Shown piece by piece: positions 33,001-41,165 of a stretch of DNA of 64,000 bases; position 1 is the first letter of the stretch, and each line of letters begins with the position of its first letter. The translations under genes were made by a program, and so were the position numbers. Origin of the DNA: Hydrogenophaga sp. RAC07 (GTDB lineage: Bacteria > Pseudomonadota > Gammaproteobacteria > Burkholderiales > Burkholderiaceae_C); contig NZ_CP016449.1 in NCBI RefSeq assembly GCF_001713375.1, positions 62,001 through 126,000 of the forward strand, written 5' to 3'. Below the pieces are notes generated by a model that did not search any database, had not been told where the DNA came from, and saw only the letters and a program-made list of their open reading frames with translations.

Positions 33001-35976
33001 ATGCCGCGCACCACCGACCGCCTGCCTTTTCCCTACCGTTCCGAGGCCGGTGTGCTCGCCCAGCGCCTGGCTGCGTTGCAGGGTGTGCTGGACTGGGCCA
33101 CCGCCGCCACGCAAGCCGCGCCGTGGGTGCGCGCCGTGCGCGAGAACCCGCCACCGTTCTGGGCCATGGAGAGCCTGCTCAAGGAGTACCCGATCTCCAG
33201 CGCCGAAGGCCTGGCCCTGATGCGGCTGGCCGAAGCGCTGCTGCGTGTGCCCGATGCCGAGACGGCGATCGCCTTGACCGCCGATCAGCTCGGCCGCGCG
33301 GACTTCGACGGTGCGGCGGACTCGACATTGGCGCGCCTGTCGTCCACCGCGATCGCCATGTCCAAGCACTTCCTGCCCCAGGCGGGCAACGAGCCGGGTC
33401 TGATGGCCAAGCTGGGCGCGAAGACCGTGGTGGCCGCCACGCTGCGCGCGGTGCAGTTGCTGGGCCGTCAGTTCGTGCTGGGCCAGACCATTGAAGAGGG
33501 CATGAAAGAAGCGGCGTCTGCGCGCAAGCGCCAGGCCAACCTGGGCTTCAGTTTCGACATGCTGGGCGAGGGCGCACGCACCGATGCCGATGCGCTGCGC
33601 TACCTGGCGAGCTATCAGAACGCGATCGCGGCCATCGCCCGCACGGCCGACCCGAAGCGCGCACCGAGCCAGAACGACGGCATCTCCATCAAGCTCAGCG
33701 CGCTGCACCCGCGCTATGAAGATGCACAGCACGATCGCGTGATGCGCGAGCTCGTGCCGCGCGTGTGGACCTTGTGCGAAGGTGCTGCCGCTGCCAACCT
33801 GAACCTGACCATCGACGCGGAAGAGGTCGACCGGCTCGAACTCTCGCTTGAGGTGTTCGAAGCGCTGGCGAAGTTGGTGGCGCAACATTGCCCGCAATGG
33901 CAGGGTTTTGGTCTGGCGCTGCAGGCGTACCAGACGCGTGCGGTTGAACTCATCGAACACGTGGCGGCACTGGGGCGGCAATACCAGCTCAAGTTCATGT
34001 GCCGCCTGGTCAAGGGCGCTTATTGGGATGCCGAGATCAAGCGAGCACAAGAGCTGGGTCTGCCCGCCTACCCGGTGTTCACGCAAAAGCCGCACACGGA
34101 CGTGAGTTACCTGGCGTGTGCGCAGGCCTTGTTCAACGCATCCGATGCCATCTACCCGCAGTTCGCCACGCACAACGCCGGCACCATCGCCGCGATTCTC
34201 CAGATGGGTACCGTTTGCGCCGCGCCCTTTGAACTGCAGCGCCTGCACGGCATGGGCGAGGGCATCTACCGCGAGGTGCTCAAGAACCCGGCCGTGTCGT
34301 GCCGCGTTTACGCCCCTGTGGGCGCGCACCGCGACCTGCTGGCTTACCTGGTGCGCCGCCTGCTGGAGAACGGCGCCAACTCGTCGTTTGTGCACCAGCT
34401 CGCCGACGAGTCGGTGGGCATGGACGAGCTGCTGCTCTCGCCACTGGCGCAATCCAGGCCCGAGGCCATGACCTCCACGCTGCCGTTGCCGCCCGAGCTC
34501 TACGGTTCGAAGCGCCCGAACAGCCTGGGGCTGGACCTCGCCGTGATCGTGCACCGCGATCCGCTGCTGGCCGCGCACGCCGGGCTGGTGGTGCCCACGG
34601 TGCCCGAGGCCACCGCCGCCGATGCGCAGGCCGCTGTCGACAGAGCAAGCCAGGCTTTCACCGGCTGGAACCACACGCCGGTGGCCGAGCGCGCCGCCAC
34701 GCTGCGGCGCGCCGCCGACGCGATGCAGCAGCAGTTGCCCCGCCTGTGTGCCCTGCTGGTGAAGGAGGCGCACAAGGGCTGGAACGACGCCGTGTCCGAG
34801 GTGCGCGAGGCCATCGACTTCCTGCGCTACTACGCGAACGACGCGGAGCGCGTGATGGCCCCGCAGACGCTGCCGGGCCCCACCGGCGAGAGCAACACCC
34901 TGCGCATGGAAGGCCGCGGCGCCTGGGTCTGCATCAGTCCGTGGAACTTTCCGCTGGCCATCTTCGCCGGCCAGGTGGCCGCGGCGCTGGCCACCGGTAA
35001 CACGGTGCTGGCCAAGCCGGCCGAGCAGACGCCCGCCATCGCGCTCGAAGCCGTGAAGTTGCTGCACGCCGCCGGCGTGCCGGCGGGTGCCTTGCAGTTG
35101 CTGCACGGCCCGGGCGAGACCGTGGGCGCGTCGCTGGTGGCCCAGCCCGGCATCGCCGGTGTGGTGTTCACCGGCTCCACCCAGGTGGCCAAGATCATCC
35201 AGCGCGCACTCGCCGCCAAGGACGGTCCCATCATCCCGCTGATCGCCGAGACCGGCGGCATCAACGCCATGCTGGTGGACAGCACGGCGCTGCCCGAGCA
35301 GGTGGCCGACGCGGTGGTGCAGAGCGCCTTCCGCAGTGCCGGCCAGCGCTGCTCGGCGCTGCGCCTGCTGTGTGTGCACGAAGCCATTGCCGACGGTGTG
35401 ATCGAAATGATCGAAGGCGCCGCGAAAGAACTGGTCGCTGGTGACCCGTCCGATCTGGCGACCGACCTCGGTCCGGTGATCGACGCCGAGGCGTTTGACG
35501 GCATCAGCCGCCACGTGCAGCGCCTGCACAACGACGCCAGGCCCCTGCTGGGTGATCAGCGCACCGCAGCCGCCCTGCCGCATGTGATCGCGCCGCAGAT
35601 GTTTGAAGTGCCTTCGATCAGCGCGGTGGCGCAGGAAATCTTCGGCCCGGTGCTGCAGGTGGTGCGTTGGGGCGGCGACCCGATGGCCGTCATGCAACAG
35701 ATCAACGCACTGGGCTACGGCCTCACGCTGGGCATCCAGACCCGCATCGACAGCCGCGCCCTCGCGCTGGCCGGCGCCGCGCGCGTGGGCAACGTCTATG
35801 TGAACCGCAACATGATCGGCGCCGTCGTGGGCGTACAGCCCTTCGGCGGTGAAGGCCTGAGCGGCACCGGCCCCAAGGCCGGGGGGCCCCACTACCTGCT
35901 GCGCTTCTGTGCCGAGCAGACCCTGACCATCAACACCACCGCCGCCGGCGGCAACGTGGCGCTGTTCACCGCTTGA
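33001..35976 (+). CDS. putA: Bifunctional proline dehydrogenase / L-glutamate gamma-semialdehyde dehydrogenase PutA
   Basis: A 991-residue bifunctional enzyme that oxidises proline to glutamate in two steps. The proline dehydrogenase (FAD) barrel covers about residues 130-430, with VKGAYWDAEIKRAQ and the flavin-site RVYAPVGAHRDLLAYLVRRL. The NAD-dependent aldehyde dehydrogenase covers about 520-980, with Cys784 in SAGQRCSALR and GKTxx-like ISPWNFPLAIFAGQVA. The N-terminus lacks the ribbon-helix-helix DNA-binding domain of E. coli PutA, so it cannot repress its own gene; the divergent Lrp-type gene fills that role. ATG 33001 begins MPRTTDRLPFPYRSE. Confidence 0.97.
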   Translation: MPRTTDRLPFPYRSEAGVLAQRLAALQGVLDWATAATQAAPWVRAVRENPPPFWAMESLLKEYPISSAEGLALMRLAEALLRVPDAETAIALTADQLGRADFDGAADSTLARLSSTAIAMSKHFLPQAGNEPGLMAKLGAKTVVAATLRAVQLLGRQFVLGQTIEEGMKEAASARKRQANLGFSFDMLGEGARTDADALRYLASYQNAIAAIARTADPKRAPSQNDGISIKLSALHPRYEDAQHDRVMRELVPRVWTLCEGAAAANLNLTIDAEEVDRLELSLEVFEALAKLVAQHCPQWQGFGLALQAYQTRAVELIEHVAALGRQYQLKFMCRLVKGAYWDAEIKRAQELGLPAYPVFTQKPHTDVSYLACAQALFNASDAIYPQFATHNAGTIAAILQMGTVCAAPFELQRLHGMGEGIYREVLKNPAVSCRVYAPVGAHRDLLAYLVRRLLENGANSSFVHQLADESVGMDELLLSPLAQSRPEAMTSTLPLPPELYGSKRPNSLGLDLAVIVHRDPLLAAHAGLVVPTVPEATAADAQAAVDRASQAFTGWNHTPVAERAATLRRAADAMQQQLPRLCALLVKEAHKGWNDAVSEVREAIDFLRYYANDAERVMAPQTLPGPTGESNTLRMEGRGAWVCISPWNFPLAIFAGQVAAALATGNTVLAKPAEQTPAIALEAVKLLHAAGVPAGALQLLHGPGETVGASLVAQPGIAGVVFTGSTQVAKIIQRALAAKDGPIIPLIAETGGINAMLVDSTALPEQVADAVVQSAFRSAGQRCSALRLLCVHEAIADGVIEMIEGAAKELVAGDPSDLATDLGPVIDAEAFDGISRHVQRLHNDARPLLGDQRTAAALPHVIAPQMFEVPSISAVAQEIFGPVLQVVRWGGDPMAVMQQINALGYGLTLGIQTRIDSRALALAGAARVGNVYVNRNMIGAVVGVQPFGGEGLSGTGPKAGGPHYLLRFCAEQTLTINTTAAGGNVALFTA

Positions 35977-36043
35977 GAAGCGGCCTGGGCGTGGGCGTGG
36001 CGCGGGCTTACAGTGGCGCCACCTTTGCTACTCCTGCACGCCC

Positions 36044-37402
36044 ATGGCCGACCTCACCTCCCCCGCCGACGCCCAACGCATCCAGCAATGGCTGGACGAA
36101 CACCGCATCACCGAAGTCGAATGCCTGATTCCCGACATGGCGGGCCAGGCGCGCGGCAAGATCGTGCCGCGCCACAAGTACAACCCGGCCGTGGGCCTGC
36201 GCCTGCCCGAAGCGGTGCTGGCCATGACCGTGACCGGCGACTATCCCGAGAAGGACTTCACTTCGGTGGCCGACCCGGACATGCTGCTCAAGCCCGACCC
36301 GAACACACTGCGTCCCGTGCCCTGGGCCAAGGAGCCCACGGCGCAGATCATCCACTACTGTTTTGCCTTTGACGGCACGCCGTTTGCACTGTCGCCGCGC
36401 AACGTGTTGCGCCGCGTGCTCAAGCTCTACGAAGACGAAGGCTGGAAGCCGGTGGTGGCGCCCGAGATGGAGTTCTACCTGGTGCAGGTGGAGCCGAACG
36501 AGGACATTCCGCTCAAGCCGCCGGTGGGCCGCACCAAGCGCACCGAGGCCGGCATGCAGAGCTTCTCGATGGATGCGATCAACGAGTATGACGACATCTT
36601 CGATGTGATGTACGACTGGTGCGAGGCCGAGGGCATCCAGCTCGACACGCTGATCCACGAGATGGGCACGGCGCAGATGGAGATCAACATCGACCACGGC
36701 GACCCGTTGCCGCTGGCCGACCAGGTGTTCCTGTTCAAACGCACCATCCGCGAGGTGGCGATCCGCCACGAGATGTACGCCACCTTCATGGCCAAGCCCA
36801 TGCAGGGCCAACCCGGCAGCGCCATGCACATCCACCAGAGCGTGGTCGGCATCGACGGCGGGCAGAACATCTTCAGCAAGCCCGACGGTGAACCGTCAGA
36901 GGCGTTCTTCCACTACATCGGCGGCCTGCAGACCTACCTGCCCGCGGCCACCGCGTTCTTTGCGCCCTACGTCAATTCCTACCGCCGGCTCTCGCGTTTC
37001 ACGTCGGCGCCGATCAACCTGAGCTGGGGTTATGACAACCGCACCTGCGGCCTGCGCGTGCCGCACTCCGGCCCGCAAGACCGGCGCGTGGAAAACCGCC
37101 TGGCCGGCGTGGACGTGAACCCCTACCTGGCGATTGCGGCCAGCCTGGCCTGCGGTTACCTGGGCATGAAGCAGGGCTTGAAGCCGAGCGAGCCGCTCAA
37201 GGGCAGCGCCTACGAACAACCCCACCAGCTGCCGCGCCACCTGGACGACGCGATCGAAAAACTCATGGGCTGCGCGCCGCTGGTGGACCTGTTCGGCGAA
37301 CACTTCATCCAGACCTACAGCGCGATCAAGGAAACCGAGTACCGCGAGTTCTTCGACGTGATCAGTCCGTGGGAGCGGCGCTTTCTGCTCCTGCATGTGT
37401 AG
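36044..37402 (+). CDS. Glutamine synthetase family protein (gamma-glutamylpolyamine synthetase-like)
   Basis: A 452-residue glutamine-synthetase-fold ligase. Active-site blocks are EMEFYLVQVEPNED, MGTAQMEINIDHGDPLPLAD, PGSAMHIHQSV and NRTCGLRVPHSGPQDRRVEN. The N-terminal sequence VECLIPDMAGQARGKIVPR is typical of the PuuA/GlnT-like group rather than of housekeeping GlnA, which also has an adenylylation tyrosine loop not seen here. Such enzymes glutamylate putrescine or other amines. It follows putA by 67 bp in the same direction, so it may share its control, but no other polyamine genes are nearby. Confidence 0.85.
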   Translation: MADLTSPADAQRIQQWLDEHRITEVECLIPDMAGQARGKIVPRHKYNPAVGLRLPEAVLAMTVTGDYPEKDFTSVADPDMLLKPDPNTLRPVPWAKEPTAQIIHYCFAFDGTPFALSPRNVLRRVLKLYEDEGWKPVVAPEMEFYLVQVEPNEDIPLKPPVGRTKRTEAGMQSFSMDAINEYDDIFDVMYDWCEAEGIQLDTLIHEMGTAQMEINIDHGDPLPLADQVFLFKRTIREVAIRHEMYATFMAKPMQGQPGSAMHIHQSVVGIDGGQNIFSKPDGEPSEAFFHYIGGLQTYLPAATAFFAPYVNSYRRLSRFTSAPINLSWGYDNRTCGLRVPHSGPQDRRVENRLAGVDVNPYLAIAASLACGYLGMKQGLKPSEPLKGSAYEQPHQLPRHLDDAIEKLMGCAPLVDLFGEHFIQTYSAIKETEYREFFDVISPWERRFLLLHV

Positions 37403-37530
37403 ACGCGCATCGAGAGCGCGGACGCCAACTCAGGGACAGCGAGGGTCCGGCTCCGCCGGCCCCAGCTGTCGCCCCCCCCTCCCGCCGAAGGCGAGAGAGG
37501 GGGGAGGCGCCGAAGGCGACGCGGGAGGTG
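37403..37530 (-). repeat. GC-rich stop-adjacent hairpin element, type 3
   Basis: Between the convergent GS-like and GGDEF-EAL genes. On the minus strand CACCTCCCGCG begins right after the EAL gene's stop and is followed by two GCCTTCGGC mini-hairpins and a long CTCCCCCC / GGGAGGGGGG dyad at about 37471-37506. It resembles the type 1 and 2 elements in position and composition but not in exact sequence. Confidence 0.5.
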
Positions 37531-40506
37531 TCAACTCAGCACCAGCATGCCGGAGGTCGGGTTCTCCAGCATCGCGTCCAGCGCCTCGATGGGCAGCGGT
37601 TTCGAGAACAGGTGCCCCTGGAACTGGTCGCAGCCCTGGTAGGCCAGAAAGTCGCGCTGCTCCTGCGTTTCCACACCTTCGGCCACCACCTGCAGGCTCA
37701 AACTCTGGGCCAGCGAGATGATGGCGCGCGAGATGGCGGCGTCGTTGGGGTCGGTCAGCACGTCGGCCACAAAGCCCTTGTCGATCTTGAGCTGGTCCAG
37801 CGGCAGGCGCTTGAGAACCGAGAGTGAGGAGTAGCCCACGCCGAAGTCGTCGAGCGACAGCGTGACGCCCAGTGCCTTGAGCATGCCCATCTTGCCGATC
37901 GTGATTTCCATGCGGTCGGCCAGCAGGCTCTCGGTGAGTTCCAGCTTGAGGCGGTGCGGCCGGATGCCGGTGCGCTGGATGGCGGCCATCACCATGTCCA
38001 CAAAATCGGGGTGGCGGAACTGGCGCACGCTCACGTTCACCGCGATGCTCAGGCTGGCGGTCTGTGGCCGGTCCGCCCAGGCCGCGAGTTGTTCGCAGGC
38101 GGTCTCCAGCACCCACTGCCCCAGCGGCAGGATGAGGCCGGTGTCCTCGGCCACGGGAATGAAGTCGGCCGGAAACACCAGACCGCGCTCCGGGTGCTGC
38201 CAGCGCACCAGGGCCTCCACGCCGGTGATCACACCGACCCGGTCCACCTGTGGCTGGTAGTGCACCACGAACTGCGCCTCGCGCAACGCCACGCGCAGGT
38301 CGGAGCTCACCGTGGCATTGGCGCTGACCGTGGCCTGCATGCCGGGGTCGAAAAAACACACGGTGTTGCGGCCCAGCGACTTGGCCTGGTACATCGCCAG
38401 GTCGGCCTGCTTGAGCAACTCGCCCACGTCGTTGTGGTCACCGTTGAACGAGGTCACACCGATGCTCGGGGTGGCGAACTGCTGGTGCCCGGTGAGCTGG
38501 AACGGTTCGCGCAGTGTGTGCAGCACCTTCTCGGCCAGCGCACGCGCCTTGTAGGCGGCGGCTTCGGGGTCGGTGCTCAGGTCGTCCACCATCACCACGA
38601 ATTCGTCTCCGCCCAGGCGCGCGACCATGTCGGTCTTGCGCACGCTGCGCGTGAGGCGCGAAGCCACCTTTTGCAGCAGCTGGTCGCCCATGTGGTGCCC
38701 CAGCGTGTCGTTGAGCACCTTGAAGTTGTCCAGGTCGATGAACATCAGCGCGCCGTGCTGGCCGGAGCGCGCACTGGCCGCCAGCGCCTGCTGCAGCCGG
38801 TCCAGCAGCAGCTGGCGGTTGGGCAGGTCGGTCAGCGCGTCGTAGAAGGCCAGGTGGCGGATCATGTCTTCGGCGGTCTTGCGCTGCGTGATGTCGCGCC
38901 CCACCGCCACCCAGTGCGTCACCTCTTCGGCGTTGGCCTGCACCGACACCACCTCCAGCTCGACCCAGAACAGCGCGCCGTTCTTGCGCCGCACCATCAG
39001 CTCGGTTCGCGCCTGCTGGTTTTGCTGCAGGCCCGCGGCCAGGGCCTTGAGCTTGGTGATGGCCGGGTCGAGTTCGAGCAGCATCCGCGGCGTCTGGCCC
39101 AGCACCTCGGCGCGCGTGTAGCCGGTGTGCTGCTCGAAGGCGTCATTGACGAAGACGATGCGCGGCTCCTGCGCGTTGGCGCCGGTCTCGGCGATGGCCA
39201 CGATGTCGTTGAGCCGGGACACGCTGGTCTCCAGCAGCATCAGCTGTTCTTGCGAGCGCCGGCGCTCGGTCACGTCGCGGAAGTAGACCGCCAGGCCCTC
39301 GGCAAACGGGTAGGCGCGCACCTCCAGCCACTTGCCCAGCGACGGGAAAAAGTCCTCCAGTTCCACCCGGCGGTTGGTGTTGAGCGAGCGGGTGAGCTTG
39401 TCCTTGAGGCGCTCGGCCAGGCCGCCACTGAAATCTTTCCAGACCTCTTCGCCCAGCAGGTCGGCGGTGGTCTTCTGCAGCAGGCGTTCACTCTCCTGGT
39501 TGAGGTAGGTGAAGCAGCACTGCCGGTCCAGCGTGACGAAGGCTTCGGTGATGCTGGCCAGCGTGGTGGTCAGGCGCATCGCCAGGCGCAGCGTGTCCTG
39601 TTGCGCCTGTTTCTGCGCCGAGATGTCCTGAATCGCGCCCTGGATGCGCAAGATGTCGCCGGCCGAGTTGCGCACCGCCGTGCCCACCGTGCGCACCCAT
39701 TTGGGCGTGCCGCCCTCCACCATGATCTGGATCTCTTCGTCGAAACCCTCGCCGCTGACCGCGCAACGCTCCAGGCGCTGGCGGATGCCGCTGCGCCATT
39801 CCGGGTTGTAGCGCTGCACCATGGTGTCGAGCGAGACCACATGTCGGTGGTCCGGCAGGCCCAGGATGGTGGCGAACTCGTCCGAGTGCGTGACCAGGCC
39901 GCTGGACACCTGCATCGACCAGCTGCCCGCGCCCGCCGTGTGCTCGGTGAGGTTGAGGCGGCTTTCGCTTTCGCGCAGCACGTTCACGTTGTACTGCTCG
40001 CTCACTTCGCAGCGGCGCCACAGCGCCAGCACCTCGGCCGCGTGTGCGGTCAACAGCTGCAGCGTGGCGTCGGCCGGGGGCCTGTGGGCTTGAACCGAGG
40101 TGTCCAGCAACAGCAGGGCGACGCCGGCCTGACCGCTCGACAAGGACACCGGCAACCAGTGTGCGCGTTGCATGCTTTCCCACTCGGTACCTGCCATGGC
40201 GCCGCACCCGTGCTGCGCGCTCAGGTTGTCCACCAGCGCTTCACGGCTGCGGTCCGCGAACGCCGTGGCGCTGTAGTGGGCCGCACTGGCCGCGGTCTCG
40301 CCCGAGACGCCGTGGGTGCCCAGCACCACCGGTGGCCATTGGGTGGTGTCCAGCACCAGGGCTGCGGCGCAGCCGCCGCATTGGGCGGCGAGTTGCGCCA
40401 GCTGATGGAAGCCCGAGAAGTCCCTGGAGCTCGACCACGTGCCTGTGGCCTCGAAGTCGGTTTCTTTGATCAGCGCGCTGCGCGGTGTGGGAGTTCCGTT
40501 TCGCAT
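37531..40506 (-). CDS. PAS-PAS-PAS-GGDEF-EAL cyclic-di-GMP signalling protein
   Basis: A 991-residue cytosolic signalling protein. A GAF-like region occupies about residues 35-170. PAS-type segments follow near 185-300, 310-420 and 430-555, with QDISAQKQ, RDVTERRR and RDITQRKTAED linkers. The GGDEF motif is intact (residues 632-636, ARLGGDEFVVMVDD). The EAL motif is intact (Glu764 in VEALVRWQHP), as is DDFGVGYSSL. Both synthesis and hydrolysis of c-di-GMP are therefore possible; in such proteins one activity usually dominates. No transmembrane segment is visible. The ATG at 40506 is used; the in-frame TTG at 40539 is less likely. Confidence 0.9.
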   Translation of the reverse strand: MRNGTPTPRSALIKETDFEATGTWSSSRDFSGFHQLAQLAAQCGGCAAALVLDTTQWPPVVLGTHGVSGETAASAAHYSATAFADRSREALVDNLSAQHGCGAMAGTEWESMQRAHWLPVSLSSGQAGVALLLLDTSVQAHRPPADATLQLLTAHAAEVLALWRRCEVSEQYNVNVLRESESRLNLTEHTAGAGSWSMQVSSGLVTHSDEFATILGLPDHRHVVSLDTMVQRYNPEWRSGIRQRLERCAVSGEGFDEEIQIMVEGGTPKWVRTVGTAVRNSAGDILRIQGAIQDISAQKQAQQDTLRLAMRLTTTLASITEAFVTLDRQCCFTYLNQESERLLQKTTADLLGEEVWKDFSGGLAERLKDKLTRSLNTNRRVELEDFFPSLGKWLEVRAYPFAEGLAVYFRDVTERRRSQEQLMLLETSVSRLNDIVAIAETGANAQEPRIVFVNDAFEQHTGYTRAEVLGQTPRMLLELDPAITKLKALAAGLQQNQQARTELMVRRKNGALFWVELEVVSVQANAEEVTHWVAVGRDITQRKTAEDMIRHLAFYDALTDLPNRQLLLDRLQQALAASARSGQHGALMFIDLDNFKVLNDTLGHHMGDQLLQKVASRLTRSVRKTDMVARLGGDEFVVMVDDLSTDPEAAAYKARALAEKVLHTLREPFQLTGHQQFATPSIGVTSFNGDHNDVGELLKQADLAMYQAKSLGRNTVCFFDPGMQATVSANATVSSDLRVALREAQFVVHYQPQVDRVGVITGVEALVRWQHPERGLVFPADFIPVAEDTGLILPLGQWVLETACEQLAAWADRPQTASLSIAVNVSVRQFRHPDFVDMVMAAIQRTGIRPHRLKLELTESLLADRMEITIGKMGMLKALGVTLSLDDFGVGYSSLSVLKRLPLDQLKIDKGFVADVLTDPNDAAISRAIISLAQSLSLQVVAEGVETQEQRDFLAYQGCDQFQGHLFSKPLPIEALDAMLENPTSGMLVLS

Positions 40507-40588
40507 GGAGGTCGGGCCCGGTGGTTGGGTGGTCGGCAAAAGGGCGTGTTGTCACGCAATGCACACACTGTGCGGGCATGCTTCACTC

Positions 40589-40610
40589 TTGACTTGTGAT
40601 CAAGATCACG
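40589..40610 (+). promoter_or_regulatory. CRP/FNR-superfamily-like site beside a TTGACT box
   Basis: TGTGATCAAGATCACG at 40595-40610 matches the TGTGA-N6-TCACA consensus at nine of ten positions. It follows TTGACT at 40589-40594 and lies between the c-di-GMP gene (minus) and the RRM-like gene (plus). A CRP- or Vfr-type protein could control either. Confidence 0.5.
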
Positions 40611-40751
40611 AGAGCGGCGGTGAGTCCGTGAATTTGTAACAAAGCGCTGGAATCTGGTTACTTCTGTTCTACCATGGCGTTCCGTTGCGGGGATCCCATG
40701 CCCGCCGCGGTGCAGGAAGGCGATGATGGAAACGAACTGGGAGAGTCGATT

Positions 40752-41057
40752 GTGAGCACACTTGCAGAACTCAGGCAACACAACGATGTGCCGAGCTTGA
40801 AATCCGCGCTGCACCAGCTGTGCAGCGAGTTCGGTCGCATCACGCGCCTGGACATCCTGACCGCCATGCACGAAGGCACGAAGCAGGCCATCTGCTTTCT
40901 TCGCATGGAGCGCCCTGAACAGGAGCAGCTGCTCATGAAGAGCCTCGGAGTGGGCCGTTTTGGCGGCGAGGTCGTCTTTGTGCTGAACCTCAACACCCCG
41001 GTGACGGCCGATGATTTCGGTCCTTCGTCCCAATGGGCCGACTCCGACATCTACTGA
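40752..41057 (+). CDS. Small RRM-like protein of unknown function
   Basis: A protein of 101 residues when started at GTG 40752, which has a GGGAGAG ribosome site 8 bp upstream; ATG 40698 (119 aa) and ATG 40674 (127 aa) are alternatives. The core HNDVPSLKSALHQLCSEFGR, ITRLDILTAM, QAICFLRMERPEQEQLLMKS and GGEVVFVLNL predicts alpha-beta-beta-alpha-beta, consistent with an RNA-recognition-motif-like fold, though RNP aromatic residues are not clear. I do not recognise the family. It is followed by a strong terminator at 41079-41105, so it is a monocistronic unit. Confidence 0.65.
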   Translation: MSTLAELRQHNDVPSLKSALHQLCSEFGRITRLDILTAMHEGTKQAICFLRMERPEQEQLLMKSLGVGRFGGEVVFVLNLNTPVTADDFGPSSQWADSDIY

Positions 41058-41078
41058 AGGCTTTTCCCTTCCCCCGCG

Positions 41079-41105
41079 CAGGCCCTTTTCAGGGCCTGTT
41101 TTTTT
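41079..41105 (+). terminator. Intrinsic terminator after the RRM-like gene
   Basis: An 8-bp GC-rich stem, CAGGCCCT with AGGGCCTG around loop TTTC, is followed by seven T residues. This is one of the clearest intrinsic terminators in the window. Confidence 0.9.
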
Positions 41106-41165
41106 GGGTGCCGACCTGTCGCGCCATCGACCGTGATCGAGACCCACGCGGCGCAGAATCCGGCC

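Noticed and set aside
32971..35892. A 973-codon open frame on the minus strand opposite putA
   Set aside because: It is a GC-rich shadow of putA: the predicted product is low-complexity Arg/His/Gly-rich, and the PutA frame on the plus strand has clear homology and its own regulator.
36044..37402. The glutamine-synthetase-like gene as housekeeping glnA
   Set aside because: N-terminal and active-site blocks fit the PuuA/GlnT-like group; it lies after putA and not next to the ntrBC genes that often accompany glnA.
37954..40599. An 881-codon plus-strand open frame opposite the GGDEF-EAL gene
   Set aside because: Antisense frame with His/Gln/Arg-rich composition typical of high-GC shadows; no family features.
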